From Bacteroidaceae bacterium (lineage in GTDB: Bacteria > Bacteroidota > Bacteroidia > Bacteroidales > Bacteroidaceae), in NCBI GenBank assembly GCA_017547585.1, contig JAFYPH010000008.1:1-41822 (forward strand): DNA of 41,822 nt, given 5' to 3'. Within the stretch, counting starts at the first letter, position 1; each line of letters starts with the position of its first letter. The notes under the pieces were generated by a model. That model did no database searches. It was not told the origin of the DNA and saw nothing but the letters and a program-made list of their open reading frames with translations. Below, one piece after another: positions 24,730 through 32,545 of this stretch. The position numbers and the translations under genes are program-made.

Positions 24730-24755
24730 TATTTTTGTAGCATAACAGTGCATAA
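24730..24755 (+). promoter_or_regulatory. GntR gene promoter with operator copy 2
   Basis: TATTTTTG at 24730-24737 is the -7 box. From 24734 the same 22 bases as copy 1 follow, in the plus direction. The sequence contains a hexamer direct repeat (GCATAA, then GCATAA after CAGT) and the dyad GCA-N6-TGC. It ends 9 bases before the regulator ATG, so autoregulation is likely. Confidence 0.8.
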
Positions 24756-24764
24756 CGAAGCATT

Positions 24765-25778
24765 ATGGAGAGAAAAACCTTTAAAGTAAACGACGACGCA
24801 TCGAGTACCATATACAGCCAGCTGGCCGAGTTTATAGCCGACGCGATACACGCCGAGGAGATAAGAATAGGCAGCCGTCTGCTGTCGGTAAACGAGGCCT
24901 GCCGCACATACAATGTATCGCGCGACACAGTGCTTGCCGCATATAAACTGCTGCAGGAGCGCAACATTATAACCTCAATTCCCGGAAAGGGCTTTTTCGT
25001 CATCCGCAAAAACAGCGCCGAGAACCTGCGCATATTCACGCTGTTCGACGCAATGAACCAATACAAGGAGACTCTCTATCGCTCGTTGCTCGAAAACCTG
25101 GGCGAGAAATACGAAATGAGCACTGCGTTCCACTACTACAATGCCGAACTTTTCGACACCCTCGTAAGCAATGCCAAAGGAAAGTACGACTACTATATCC
25201 TGATGCCACACTTTAAAGAGGACGTCACGCACACTATCGACAAGCTACCCGCCGATAGAGTGCTGCTGCTCGACGCCTTTCCGCCGAACTACACAAACAA
25301 CTGCGCCGCCGTTTACCAGAATTTCTACAGCGACTCGTACGAGGGGCTGAAGTCGATACTCGAGAAATTGCGCCACTACGAAGCACTGCACATTGTCTAC
25401 AACGACAAGTTCCAATATATGCCCGCAGGGTACGTCGAGGGCGCCTACCGCTTCTCGGGCGAATTCCAATTCCCCGTATATGTAGAGCCCGGCTTTAACA
25501 TGGACAACATACGCCCCGGACACTGCTATATGGCCGTGTCGGAGCGTGACCTTGCGGCAATCATCAAAAGCATCACCGCAAAGGGGCTGAAGATAAAGGA
25601 AGAGATTGGACTCATGAGTCTCGACGACACTCCCCTGAAAGAGGTGCTCATAGGCGGAATCACCACCCTAACCACCGATTTTGAGCTTATGGGCCGCACC
25701 GCAGCCGAGCTTATAAAGAATGGCGAACGCCGACGCATCGCCAACCCTTGGCGACTGCTCGACAGAGGAAGTTTGTAA
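24765..25778 (+). CDS. GntR-family regulator with LacI-type sensor domain
   Basis: 337 residues. The N-terminal winged helix (about residues 8-78) is GntR-like: IYSQLAEFIADAIHAEEIRIG, then SRLLSVNEACRTYNVSRDTVLAAYKLLQ as recognition helix, and IPGKGFFV as wing (quoted in parts). The rest looks like a periplasmic-binding-protein fold of the LacI type (HFKEDVTH, YVEGAYRFSGEF, GLMSLDDTPLKEVL, TTLTTDFELMGRTAAELI), which would bind a sugar effector. Such GntR-LacI hybrids control monosaccharide genes in Bacteroides. Divergent from the operon of the nucleoside-hydrolase-like and GH140 genes, sharing paired operators with it. Repression relieved by the released sugar is the natural model. Confidence 0.9.
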   Translation: MERKTFKVNDDASSTIYSQLAEFIADAIHAEEIRIGSRLLSVNEACRTYNVSRDTVLAAYKLLQERNIITSIPGKGFFVIRKNSAENLRIFTLFDAMNQYKETLYRSLLENLGEKYEMSTAFHYYNAELFDTLVSNAKGKYDYYILMPHFKEDVTHTIDKLPADRVLLLDAFPPNYTNNCAAVYQNFYSDSYEGLKSILEKLRHYEALHIVYNDKFQYMPAGYVEGAYRFSGEFQFPVYVEPGFNMDNIRPGHCYMAVSERDLAAIIKSITAKGLKIKEEIGLMSLDDTPLKEVLIGGITTLTTDFELMGRTAAELIKNGERRRIANPWRLLDRGSL

Positions 25779-25827
25779 CCTCGCAACTATTCGCATTGCT
25801 AAACTTGCAAAAAAATCACTGCCCTTT

Positions 25828-25845
25828 TACGTCTTTTTTCGTCTG
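25828..25845 (+). promoter_or_regulatory. Candidate ECF-type promoter for the sigma gene
   Basis: Upstream of the sigma gene, TACGTCTTTTTTCGTCTG contains two CGTC blocks 7 bases apart in place of a TAnnTTTG box. This looks like an extracytoplasmic sigma promoter rather than a housekeeping one and would allow self-activation. Weak evidence. Confidence 0.35.
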
Positions 25846-25891
25846 AATGCATCTTTACTGTAGAAACGTGAAAAATGAATCTACAACCATC

Positions 25892-26392
25892 ATGAAAATA
25901 GAAGCGACAGACGAACTTACAAAAATAGTAGAAGAGGAGCTTAAAAACCTCTATCGCTACGCATACTATCGTTTGGGAGAGAAGCAGGATGCAGAAGACA
26001 CGATACAGGACCTGTACGTATCGCTGCACTCAAAGATAGAGGCGGGACAAGGCATTGAGAATCTGAAAAACTACATCTACCGAGCACTATCGACAAATTG
26101 TACTCTGCTCTTGCGCAACCGCACAAAGAGCCGAATAGTGAGCATCGACAACATCGAGCACAATTTCGCCGAGGCGGAGCCAAAGAATCTCGAAGAGGAA
26201 TTCACCCTTATAAATTCACTTCTCGAAGCAATCCCCGACGAGCAGAGTGAGGTTATAAGGCTGCACATACACGGCAGCAGAAGTTTCGTCGAAATTGCCG
26301 AGATTCTGGAGATTCCCGTAACCACCGCAAAATCACGTTTCAAATATGGCATTGAAAAGCTGAAAAGAGAATTTGAAAAAGCCGATTCATAA
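25892..26392 (+). CDS. ECF-type RNA polymerase sigma factor
   Basis: 166 residues from the ATG at 25892; the frame is open upstream, but the 15 extra residues (rich in N, C and R) are not sigma-like. Region 2 is visible as YRYAYYRLGEKQDAEDTIQDLYVSL (quoted in parts, residues about 20-45), with the -10 binding helix. Region 4 is IPDEQSEVIRLHIHGSRSFVEIAEILEIP followed by TTAKSRFKYGIEKLK, a normal helix-turn-helix. Region 1 and most of region 3 are absent, as expected for group IV. The following gene encodes a one-span membrane protein that fits an anti-sigma factor. The signal and regulon cannot be read; there is no FecR/SusC partner, so this is not the usual glycan-scavenging type. Confidence 0.92.
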   Translation: MKIEATDELTKIVEEELKNLYRYAYYRLGEKQDAEDTIQDLYVSLHSKIEAGQGIENLKNYIYRALSTNCTLLLRNRTKSRIVSIDNIEHNFAEAEPKNLEEEFTLINSLLEAIPDEQSEVIRLHIHGSRSFVEIAEILEIPVTTAKSRFKYGIEKLKREFEKADS

Positions 26393-26419
26393 ACAACAAT
26401 CATTTAGCAATAGAATATT

Positions 26420-27217
26420 ATGGAAAAGGATTTTGACTATATAATCGACGAAAAAGAGCAGAAAATAATAGAAATGCTCACCCCGAAACATTTGGAGCAT
26501 ACGATGAAATTGAAAAGGATTCCTCGCAAAAGCCGCACAGCCGGATGGCTGAAACAGCTGTCGGCGATAGCAGCGATGATTGCCATTGCATTTTTCATCG
26601 GGGCCCATCTGCTGCGACCGGACAGCGCATACTCGATGCCCGCAACCTCGAAAGAGATTCTAACGAATACCATAAAAGCCATCAGAGAATTGAGCAGCAT
26701 CAGCATGGAATTCGATGCACGCATACAATCGGTAACACCCGACCATGCTGATTGTAGCACCACAGGCACTCCCGCAAAGTGCCGATACAGATGCATTCAA
26801 AATGAAGAGGGTGTCATTCAAAGAATCGATTTTGACTTTGACAGCATAAAAATATGCAACATCTATGTAAACGACACAGTGTTTATGTGGAAGGACAAGG
26901 AGCTTCTCTACAAGGGAATAAAAGAGAGCCCCACAGGCCTTAAAGGACTCACGAAGATAGAGAATATACTCGAAAAGTTCAGCGACTACAAAGATATTAA
27001 ATTGGAGGAGAAAGAGAATATCACCACCTTGAAGCACGAAGCATCTATCGAAGGCGGCACACTTGTGACAGAGGGAAAATTTGACAGCCGCACAGGGTTT
27101 CTCAATTACTGCCGCGTCTTTTTCGCGTACGAGGGACACACATTCCCGATAGCAGAAAGCAAAAAGATGGAATACAATATTCCAATAACCAAAGAGGAAA
27201 TGCTGAATGTTCAGTAG
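26420..27217 (+). CDS. Probable membrane anti-sigma factor
   Basis: 265 residues with one transmembrane segment (about 47-65, LSAIAAMIAIAFFIGAHLL). The cytoplasmic part of about 45 residues is charged and helical (MEKDFDYIIDEKEQKIIEML), the right size to grip a sigma factor. The larger outside part (about 66-265) has LolA/outer-membrane-lipoprotein-carrier-like beta features (EFDARIQSV, DFDFDSIKICNIYVNDTVFMW) and two nearby cysteines (Cys114 and Cys121 or close). I know no exact family. It starts 27 bases after the sigma gene and is followed by a terminator, so the pair is a closed module. Anti-sigma function is inferred from position and topology. Confidence 0.65.
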   Translation: MEKDFDYIIDEKEQKIIEMLTPKHLEHTMKLKRIPRKSRTAGWLKQLSAIAAMIAIAFFIGAHLLRPDSAYSMPATSKEILTNTIKAIRELSSISMEFDARIQSVTPDHADCSTTGTPAKCRYRCIQNEEGVIQRIDFDFDSIKICNIYVNDTVFMWKDKELLYKGIKESPTGLKGLTKIENILEKFSDYKDIKLEEKENITTLKHEASIEGGTLVTEGKFDSRTGFLNYCRVFFAYEGHTFPIAESKKMEYNIPITKEEMLNVQ

Positions 27218-27228
27218 AGTCAATAAAC

Positions 27229-27260
27229 AAAGAAACGCAACCGAAAGATTGCGTTTCTTT
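27229..27260. terminator. Bidirectional terminator between sigma module and GH27
   Basis: AAAGAAACGCAA (27229-27240) and its exact complement (27249-27260) enclose an 8-base loop. ATTTTAT follows on the plus side and the minus side is preceded by an A/T-rich run. It separates convergent transcription units. Confidence 0.85.
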
Positions 27261-27279
27261 ATTTTATAAGAATACCATA

Positions 27280-29529
27280 TTAGAAACTCACCTTAAGGTA
27301 TCGGCATCCATGCAAAGGAATGTTGCAATTGAGTTCATCGGCCGAGAGGTCTTTCTGACGCCATACGTCGCGGATAACCTTTGCGGGCTCCTTCGCGGGA
27401 ATGAGGGCCTTCATATCCACCTTTTGGTCTTTGTCGCCCAAGTTGAAGATACCTACTGCAATGCTACCATCGGCCAAAGGACGGCTCCAGACTTCGATGT
27501 CACCATCCTGCAGTACGCGGTCGGCCTGCTTGCCCAGCATGTCCTGGTTGATGGCGTTAACCTCGTTGTTGCAAAGGAGATTCAGTGTAAAGTCGTCCAT
27601 CTGTGCAATGTCGCAACCAATGAGCATGTTCGATGCGAGAATTGTCCACAGTGTAATGTGTGAATATTGCTCGTCGGGTGTCAGGCGGCTCTCGCGCAGC
27701 TCTCCTCTACCCCAACCTACTTTTCCGACAACCAGCATGTCCGGGTCGTTCCAATGACCTACAGATGAGTATTTCGACAATCCTACCTGCAGACGGAAGC
27801 CTACATCGCGTATCGAAGCCCATGTATCTTCAATGTCGGGAGCTGTGCGCCAGCTGTCGCCGTCGCAATAGAGGCCCCACAGATAAACTTGTGTTCCACC
27901 GAGAGGACCAAGGCTGTAGAAGATGTCGCGAGGCTGTTGGCGCAGATATTTCTGCATAAGCAGATAGGGACGGATGCAGCTTGCGAATCCCCAATCGTTG
28001 TTTTTATGACGCTCGCCCTCGTAGCTACACCAGTCGTATTTAAGGTAATCGACACCCCATTCGTTGTAAACTTCGGCATCCTCTTTCTCGTACCCGAGAC
28101 TTCCCAGGTAGCCGCCGCAAGTTCTGGCGCCGGGAGTACTGTAAATTCCGAACTTCAATCCGCGTTCGTGGAGCCAATCGATCATTCCTTTCATCGAGGG
28201 GAACTTTTCATTTGCATAGAGCTTGCCGTCGGGGGTACGCTCGGCAGCTTCCCAGCCATCGTCGATGTTAATGTAGTTGTATCCGTGGTCGGCAAGGCCT
28301 TTGTCGATAAGCGCCTGTGCCGAAGCTATCACCTTCTCCTGTGACACGCTCAATCCCCAGCAGTTCCATGAGTTCCAGCCCATGGGAGGAGTCAGGCCTC
28401 TCATATTCTTGCCCACCTTCAGTGTAAATTTCTGAGAAGCTTTTCCTTTGGCATTCTCGGCAGTAACGGTGAAAGTGAGGTCGCCGGCCTCGGCGATTTT
28501 TCCGCTCAACACTCCATCGTTCACTGTAAGCTGAAGACCTTCGGGAAGGTCGTCGCAAGCGAATTTCATGGGGCGTTCACCCGACACGGGGAAACGGTAA
28601 ATGATAGGATGACCGGGGGTTACTCCAAATACGGGAGTTCCGTTGAAACGGGGAGCAGCGGGAGCGGGAGGCGTCAGGGCATATTTCAGCTGCTTGCTCT
28701 CGCTAATCACCTTGCCTGTCTTTGCATCTGTGTAGGTTGCTGTAAGCTGATACATTTTGTCCATGCTGTAGGGCACAGAGACAACGGTAGGCTTGTTGCG
28801 CTTGATAGTGATTTTTTTGTTGATAGACTTTACAACATCACCTGTCTCGCGGTCGGTGATAGCAACCTCGAGTTTTCCGCTCACAGATGTTGCATACTTG
28901 TTGTTAATCTCAATATCGTAATGGTACTTTCCAACATTTGTGTCGGTGAGGCGCATAGATAGGCCATCGGCAGCATTGGGGCAATAGATGTTCAAAGGAT
29001 TGTCGTACAAGCCTCCAGAATTATCACGGTTGTATATACGTACGGCAATCACATTATCTTCGTCCCAACGAATACCACCCTTCTTTGCATCGACAGCATA
29101 GTAGCGTTCCTTTTCGTAAGCACCCAAATAGCCTGCAGTATCTGTAGGCATAAGGCCTGTAGAGCCAATGAGCTTGCCATTAAGATAGCATTCATCCACG
29201 TCGTCGGCCTTGGGAATATTGAAGATTACAACATTTTGTTGGCTCGCAGACTCCAACAAACTCTTGGGAATATTCACGTGTATGCGGTACCAAGCGTATG
29301 AATCGTGGTGATAGGGCAAACCCTGCTCGTTCCAATACTTTGTGATACTAAACTCTTTCCAAGAACTATCATCAAATTCGGGATTGGCCCAATTCATGTT
29401 ATCGCCCAACATGAAAAGCCCCTTGCTGACGCTGATTTTTTCGGAAGCATTTGCAACCGCTTCGCGATTCTGCGCGCTCACCTGCAACCCTATCAGGGCC
29501 AATAGTGCAACCAAAAATAGCTTTTTCAT
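27280..29529 (-). CDS. GH27 alpha-galactosidase with N-terminal beta-sandwich and Ig-like domains
   Basis: 749 residues, exported (signal ends near VSAQN). Residues about 30-185 form a galactose-binding-like sandwich (WYRIHVNIP, DDVDECYLNGKLIG, NVIAVRIYNRDNSGGLYD), 190-290 a second beta-domain, and 300-373 an Ig-like putative-Ig module (PVSGERPMKFACDDLPEGLQ, start quoted). The GH27 barrel begins TPPMGWNSWNCWG (380-392). YINIDDGWE, the nucleophile Asp499 in VDYLKYDWCS and the acid/base Asp565 in WRTAPDIEDTW are intact, as is GHWNDPDML. C-terminal beta-domain ends HGCRYLKVSF. Alpha-galactosidase or alpha-N-acetylgalactosaminidase activity is possible; pocket residues were not resolved. Monocistronic. 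Confidence 0.93.
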   Translation of the reverse strand: MKKLFLVALLALIGLQVSAQNREAVANASEKISVSKGLFMLGDNMNWANPEFDDSSWKEFSITKYWNEQGLPYHHDSYAWYRIHVNIPKSLLESASQQNVVIFNIPKADDVDECYLNGKLIGSTGLMPTDTAGYLGAYEKERYYAVDAKKGGIRWDEDNVIAVRIYNRDNSGGLYDNPLNIYCPNAADGLSMRLTDTNVGKYHYDIEINNKYATSVSGKLEVAITDRETGDVVKSINKKITIKRNKPTVVSVPYSMDKMYQLTATYTDAKTGKVISESKQLKYALTPPAPAAPRFNGTPVFGVTPGHPIIYRFPVSGERPMKFACDDLPEGLQLTVNDGVLSGKIAEAGDLTFTVTAENAKGKASQKFTLKVGKNMRGLTPPMGWNSWNCWGLSVSQEKVIASAQALIDKGLADHGYNYINIDDGWEAAERTPDGKLYANEKFPSMKGMIDWLHERGLKFGIYSTPGARTCGGYLGSLGYEKEDAEVYNEWGVDYLKYDWCSYEGERHKNNDWGFASCIRPYLLMQKYLRQQPRDIFYSLGPLGGTQVYLWGLYCDGDSWRTAPDIEDTWASIRDVGFRLQVGLSKYSSVGHWNDPDMLVVGKVGWGRGELRESRLTPDEQYSHITLWTILASNMLIGCDIAQMDDFTLNLLCNNEVNAINQDMLGKQADRVLQDGDIEVWSRPLADGSIAVGIFNLGDKDQKVDMKALIPAKEPAKVIRDVWRQKDLSADELNCNIPLHGCRYLKVSF

Positions 29530-29588
29530 TATTACTTCGAGAGGCCCAGAATGTTAATATCTTGACATTATAAAGTAGCCGGAGCCTC

Positions 29589-29643
29589 ATTAATTGCTAC
29601 TATAAATGTATCATTGTTAATTTTCGTAAAGGTAGCAATTAAT
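29589..29643 (-). promoter_or_regulatory. Paired inverted 12-mers around the GH27 promoter region
   Basis: ATTAATTGCTAC (29589-29600) and its exact complement (29632-29643) are separated by 31 bases. On the minus strand the space between holds TACATTTA, one mismatch from the -7 consensus. Centre-to-centre distance is 43 bases, close to four helical turns, so a dimeric regulator could bind both arms on one face. Candidate operator only. Confidence 0.5.
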
Positions 29644-29655
29644 TTTAGAAAAAAT

Positions 29656-29689
29656 AATAAGGGCTCGATATTTTTACCGAGCCCTTATT
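29656..29689 (-). terminator. gpmI-DUF3109 operon terminator
   Basis: AATAAGGGCTCG (29656-29667) and its exact complement (29678-29689) enclose a 10-base loop. On the minus strand ATTTTTTCT follows. It lies 7 bases after the DUF3109 stop. Confidence 0.88.
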
Positions 29690-29696
29690 GATTGTA

Positions 29697-30281
29697 TTAC
29701 TTTATATATTTCTGTGCCTTCAGTTCCTCGGCTACCGTCAGGAGTTCGTCGTACCACTCTTGTCCGAAACGCTCGATGAAAGGCTGCTTCAGGAATTCGT
29801 ATACGCGGATACCCTCGCGACGGCCCTTTATCATTGCGTGACGACAGACGTCCCACTTGTGGAAATTGACCGATACAAGGTCGCCCACCTTACCCAGACG
29901 CGCCGGATAGAGGTAGCAGCTGATGGGCTTGCGCCAGTGGAAGCGTCCTTCGTTGAAGGCCTTCTCTATGAGGCAGAGGGTGCAACCTTTGCTGTCGCGT
30001 GTGGCAAAAACACAATCTTTGCCATTGACGATGGAGGTTACAAGGTCGCCGTCGGGGTCGCTGTAGACAACGCCCTGCTCGGCAACAACGGCACACGCCT
30101 CGCCCGTCATTTCACTCTCGACAAGCGGGAGAGCCTCTTCGAGTTTCTCGACCTCGTCGAGTGCCACGGGAGCTCCTGCGTCGCCCTCGACACAGCAAAT
30201 ACCTTTGCAGTGTGAGGGGTCGCAGCAGAAATACTCTGTAAAAATATCGAACGAGACGATTGTATCGCCTATCTGTACCAT
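29697..30281 (-). CDS. DUF3109 family cysteine-rich protein
   Basis: 194-residue soluble protein without signal. Cysteines lie in the order expected of DUF3109/YkgJ-type metal-chelating proteins: FCCDPSHCKGICCVEGDAG near the N-terminus (five Cys), a middle segment with DCVFAT and GCTLCLIEKAF, then ISCYLYPARL and WDVCRHA. Eight to ten conserved-looking cysteines suggest bound zinc or an iron-sulfur cluster. Biochemical role is not established for the family. It follows gpmI by 15 bases and shares its terminator, so it is co-transcribed with a glycolytic enzyme; no functional link is evident. Confidence 0.88.
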   Translation of the reverse strand: MVQIGDTIVSFDIFTEYFCCDPSHCKGICCVEGDAGAPVALDEVEKLEEALPLVESEMTGEACAVVAEQGVVYSDPDGDLVTSIVNGKDCVFATRDSKGCTLCLIEKAFNEGRFHWRKPISCYLYPARLGKVGDLVSVNFHKWDVCRHAMIKGRREGIRVYEFLKQPFIERFGQEWYDELLTVAEELKAQKYIK

Positions 30282-30296
30282 ATTATATTCCTTTAA

Positions 30297-31796
30297 TTAG
30301 ATGAGCGAAGTTCCTGTCATGTCTGCAGGTGCCTCCAAGCCCATAATCTTGAGGATTGAGGGAGCAACGTCGGCCAAAATACCGTCCTTGATTGTTGCGT
30401 TCTTGTCGTCTGTTACATAAACGCAGGGAACGGGGTTCAACGAGTGAGCAGTGTTGGGCGAACCGTCTGCGTTCACAGCATTGTCGGCGTTACCATGGTC
30501 GGCGATGATGATTGAGTCGTAACCGTGAGCCTTTGCAGCCTCGATTACATCCTTAACGCAAGCGTCAACTGCAACAACAGCCTTCTCGATAGCCTCGTAA
30601 ACACCTGTGTGACCAACCATGTCTCCGTTGGCGAAGTTCACTACGATAAAGTCGAACTTCTCTGTTGCGATAGCCTCGACGAGCTTGTCCTTAACCTCGT
30701 AAGCGCTCATTTCGGGCTGGAGGTCGTAGGTTGCAACCTTGGGAGAGGGAACGAGAATGCGCTCCTCGTTGTCGTAGGGAGTCTCGCGGCCACCGTTGAA
30801 GAAGAATGTTACGTGAGCATATTTCTCGGTCTCGGCAATGTGGAGCTGTTTCAAGCCCTGCTTAGCAACAAACTCACCGAGTGTATTCTCGACATTCTCT
30901 TTGTCGAAGAGGATGTGTACGCCTGTGAATTTTGCATCGTAGGGAGTCATACAGTAGTACTGCAATCCGGGGATTGTCTTCATGCCTGCGTCGGGCATGT
31001 CCTCCTGTGTGAGTACGATTGTAAGTTCCTTTGCGCGGTCGTTGCGGTAGTTGAAGAAGATAACTGCGTCACCCTCGGCGATGCGAGCGTCGTATGCAGT
31101 GTTCACGATGGGAAGGATGAACTCATCGGTAACGCCCTCGGCGTATGACTCCTCGACAGCAGCAACCATATTGTCGGCTTTCTTGCCCTCGCCCTCTACG
31201 AGAAGGTCGTAAGCAATCTTCACGCGCTCCCAACGTTTGTCGCGGTCCATTGCATAGTAACGGCCAATGATGGTAGCAACCTTCATTTCGCTCTTAATCA
31301 TGTCTGCGATGAAGCCTGCACCGCTCTTGGGGTCGGTGTCACGGCCATCCATGAAGCAGTGAACGTATGTCTCGGCAACACCCTCGTCAACTGCCATCTT
31401 GTACATTGCATTCAGATGCTCGAGTGAGCTGTGAACGCCACCGTCCGATGCAAGACCCATGAAGTGGAGCTTCTTGCCATTCTCTTTAGCGTAACGTACA
31501 GCCGAAACGAGTTCGGGATTCTGACGGATAGTGCCGTCTGCAATGGCGCGGTTGATTTTCAAGAGGTCCTGATAAACTACGCGGCCGCCACCGATGTTAA
31601 GGTGACCAACCTCGCTGTTACCCATCTGTCCTGCGGGGAGACCTACATTCTCGCCGCTAGCCTGCAACTGAGAGTTAGGGTAGTTCTGGATAAGATAGTC
31701 CCAATAGGGAGTGGGAGTGTTGAAAATAACATCACCTTTACCGTTGTTACCGAGGCCCCAGCCGTCCAAAATAACCAAAAGAGCTTTCTTTGTCAT
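30297..31796 (-). CDS. gpmI: 2,3-bisphosphoglycerate-independent phosphoglycerate mutase
   Basis: Interconverts 3- and 2-phosphoglycerate in glycolysis and gluconeogenesis without the bisphosphate cofactor, using two Mn ions and a phosphoserine. Alkaline-phosphatase fold of 499 residues (family about 500-515). Metal residues include Asp11 in VILDGWG and the serine nucleophile Ser61 in [14 protein letters not shown]. The transferase domain contains [10 protein letters not shown] and MDGRDTDP. The second metal block is [16 protein letters not shown]-like (here [17 protein letters not shown]) and [10 protein letters not shown]. The start [12 protein letters not shown] fits the family. First gene of a two-gene operon; an imperfect TATCTTCG box lies on the minus strand in the divergent space. 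Confidence 0.97.
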   Translation of the reverse strand: MTKKALLVILDGWGLGNNGKGDVIFNTPTPYWDYLIQNYPNSQLQASGENVGLPAGQMGNSEVGHLNIGGGRVVYQDLLKINRAIADGTIRQNPELVSAVRYAKENGKKLHFMGLASDGGVHSSLEHLNAMYKMAVDEGVAETYVHCFMDGRDTDPKSGAGFIADMIKSEMKVATIIGRYYAMDRDKRWERVKIAYDLLVEGEGKKADNMVAAVEESYAEGVTDEFILPIVNTAYDARIAEGDAVIFFNYRNDRAKELTIVLTQEDMPDAGMKTIPGLQYYCMTPYDAKFTGVHILFDKENVENTLGEFVAKQGLKQLHIAETEKYAHVTFFFNGGRETPYDNEERILVPSPKVATYDLQPEMSAYEVKDKLVEAIATEKFDFIVVNFANGDMVGHTGVYEAIEKAVVAVDACVKDVIEAAKAHGYDSIIIADHGNADNAVNADGSPNTAHSLNPVPCVYVTDDKNATIKDGILADVAPSILKIMGLEAPADMTGTSLI

Positions 31797-31965
31797 ATTA
31801 ATTCTATATTTTAATTAGTCGGATATTCGCTTAATTGTGTGCGAAGATACAAAAAAAGTATCATTTTTTCAGCCGTTTCAAACATAATAGTGCAAACAAT
31901 GATTAAATATTGTAAATGCGGTGTATAAAATCGCAAAAAAGAGAGCGTGACGGTTAAAAAAAGGC

Positions 31966-31973
31966 TATCTTTG
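31966..31973 (+). promoter_or_regulatory. Nudix operon -7 box
   Basis: TATCTTTG followed by C matches TAnnTTTG. The expected start is near 31980, 23 bases before the ATG at 32003; this rules out the upstream TTG at 31985 as the main start. No -33 TTTG is seen. Confidence 0.65.
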
Positions 31974-32002
31974 CAAAATAAAGATTGCAACATTTGCACA
32001 CT

Positions 32003-32545
32003 ATGAGTCACCCATTGGATATTTTTCGCCATTGCCCCGTCTGCGGCAAAGAGGGCTTTGCCATAAACAACGTAAAGTCGAAAAGATGCGAGGGCTGCGG
32101 ATTCGTGCTCTACTTTAACGCAATTTCGGCAACGGTTGCCGTGATTATGAACGAGAAGGACGAGATTCTTGTGGCGCGACGCGCCAAAGAGCCCGCAAAA
32201 GGGACACTCGACCTTCCGGGAGGCTTCGCCGACAGCATGGAGACTGCCGAAGAGGCTGTTGCCCGCGAGGTTCTCGAAGAGAGCGGCCTGCGCGTGACAG
32301 AGACAAAATACCTTTTTTCGCTGCCCAACAAATATCTCTATTCGGGATTCGAAGAGCACACGCTGGACATGTTTTTCCTGTGCAGGGTAGAGCCCGGCGA
32401 CTGCCCCGTCGCCAACGACGACGTCGAAGAGCTTGCATGGATGAGCCTCGACGACATTCGTCCCGAGCTTTTCGGGCTGCAATCCATACGCAGGGGAATT
32501 GAACTTTTAAAGGAGAAGAAAAACGAAATAAAAAATAAAATATGA
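32003..32545 (+). CDS. Nudix hydrolase with N-terminal zinc ribbon
   Basis: 180 residues from the ATG at 32003. Cys11, Cys14, Cys29 and Cys32 (CPVCG and CEGCG) form a rubredoxin-like zinc ribbon of the kind found in NADH pyrophosphatase relatives. The Nudix box is complete: G74-x5-E80-x7-REVLEESG (residues 74-95, GFADSMETAEEAVAREVLEE), with the catalytic metal-binding glutamates. It hydrolyses a nucleoside diphosphate linked to another moiety; NADH or ADP-ribose-type substrates are plausible, not proven. Its stop codon overlaps the next ATG (ATGA), so it is translationally coupled to a TPR protein and may be a passenger in the envelope operon. Confidence 0.92.
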   Translation: MSHPLDIFRHCPVCGKEGFAINNVKSKRCEGCGFVLYFNAISATVAVIMNEKDEILVARRAKEPAKGTLDLPGGFADSMETAEEAVAREVLEESGLRVTETKYLFSLPNKYLYSGFEEHTLDMFFLCRVEPGDCPVANDDVEELAWMSLDDIRPELFGLQSIRRGIELLKEKKNEIKNKI

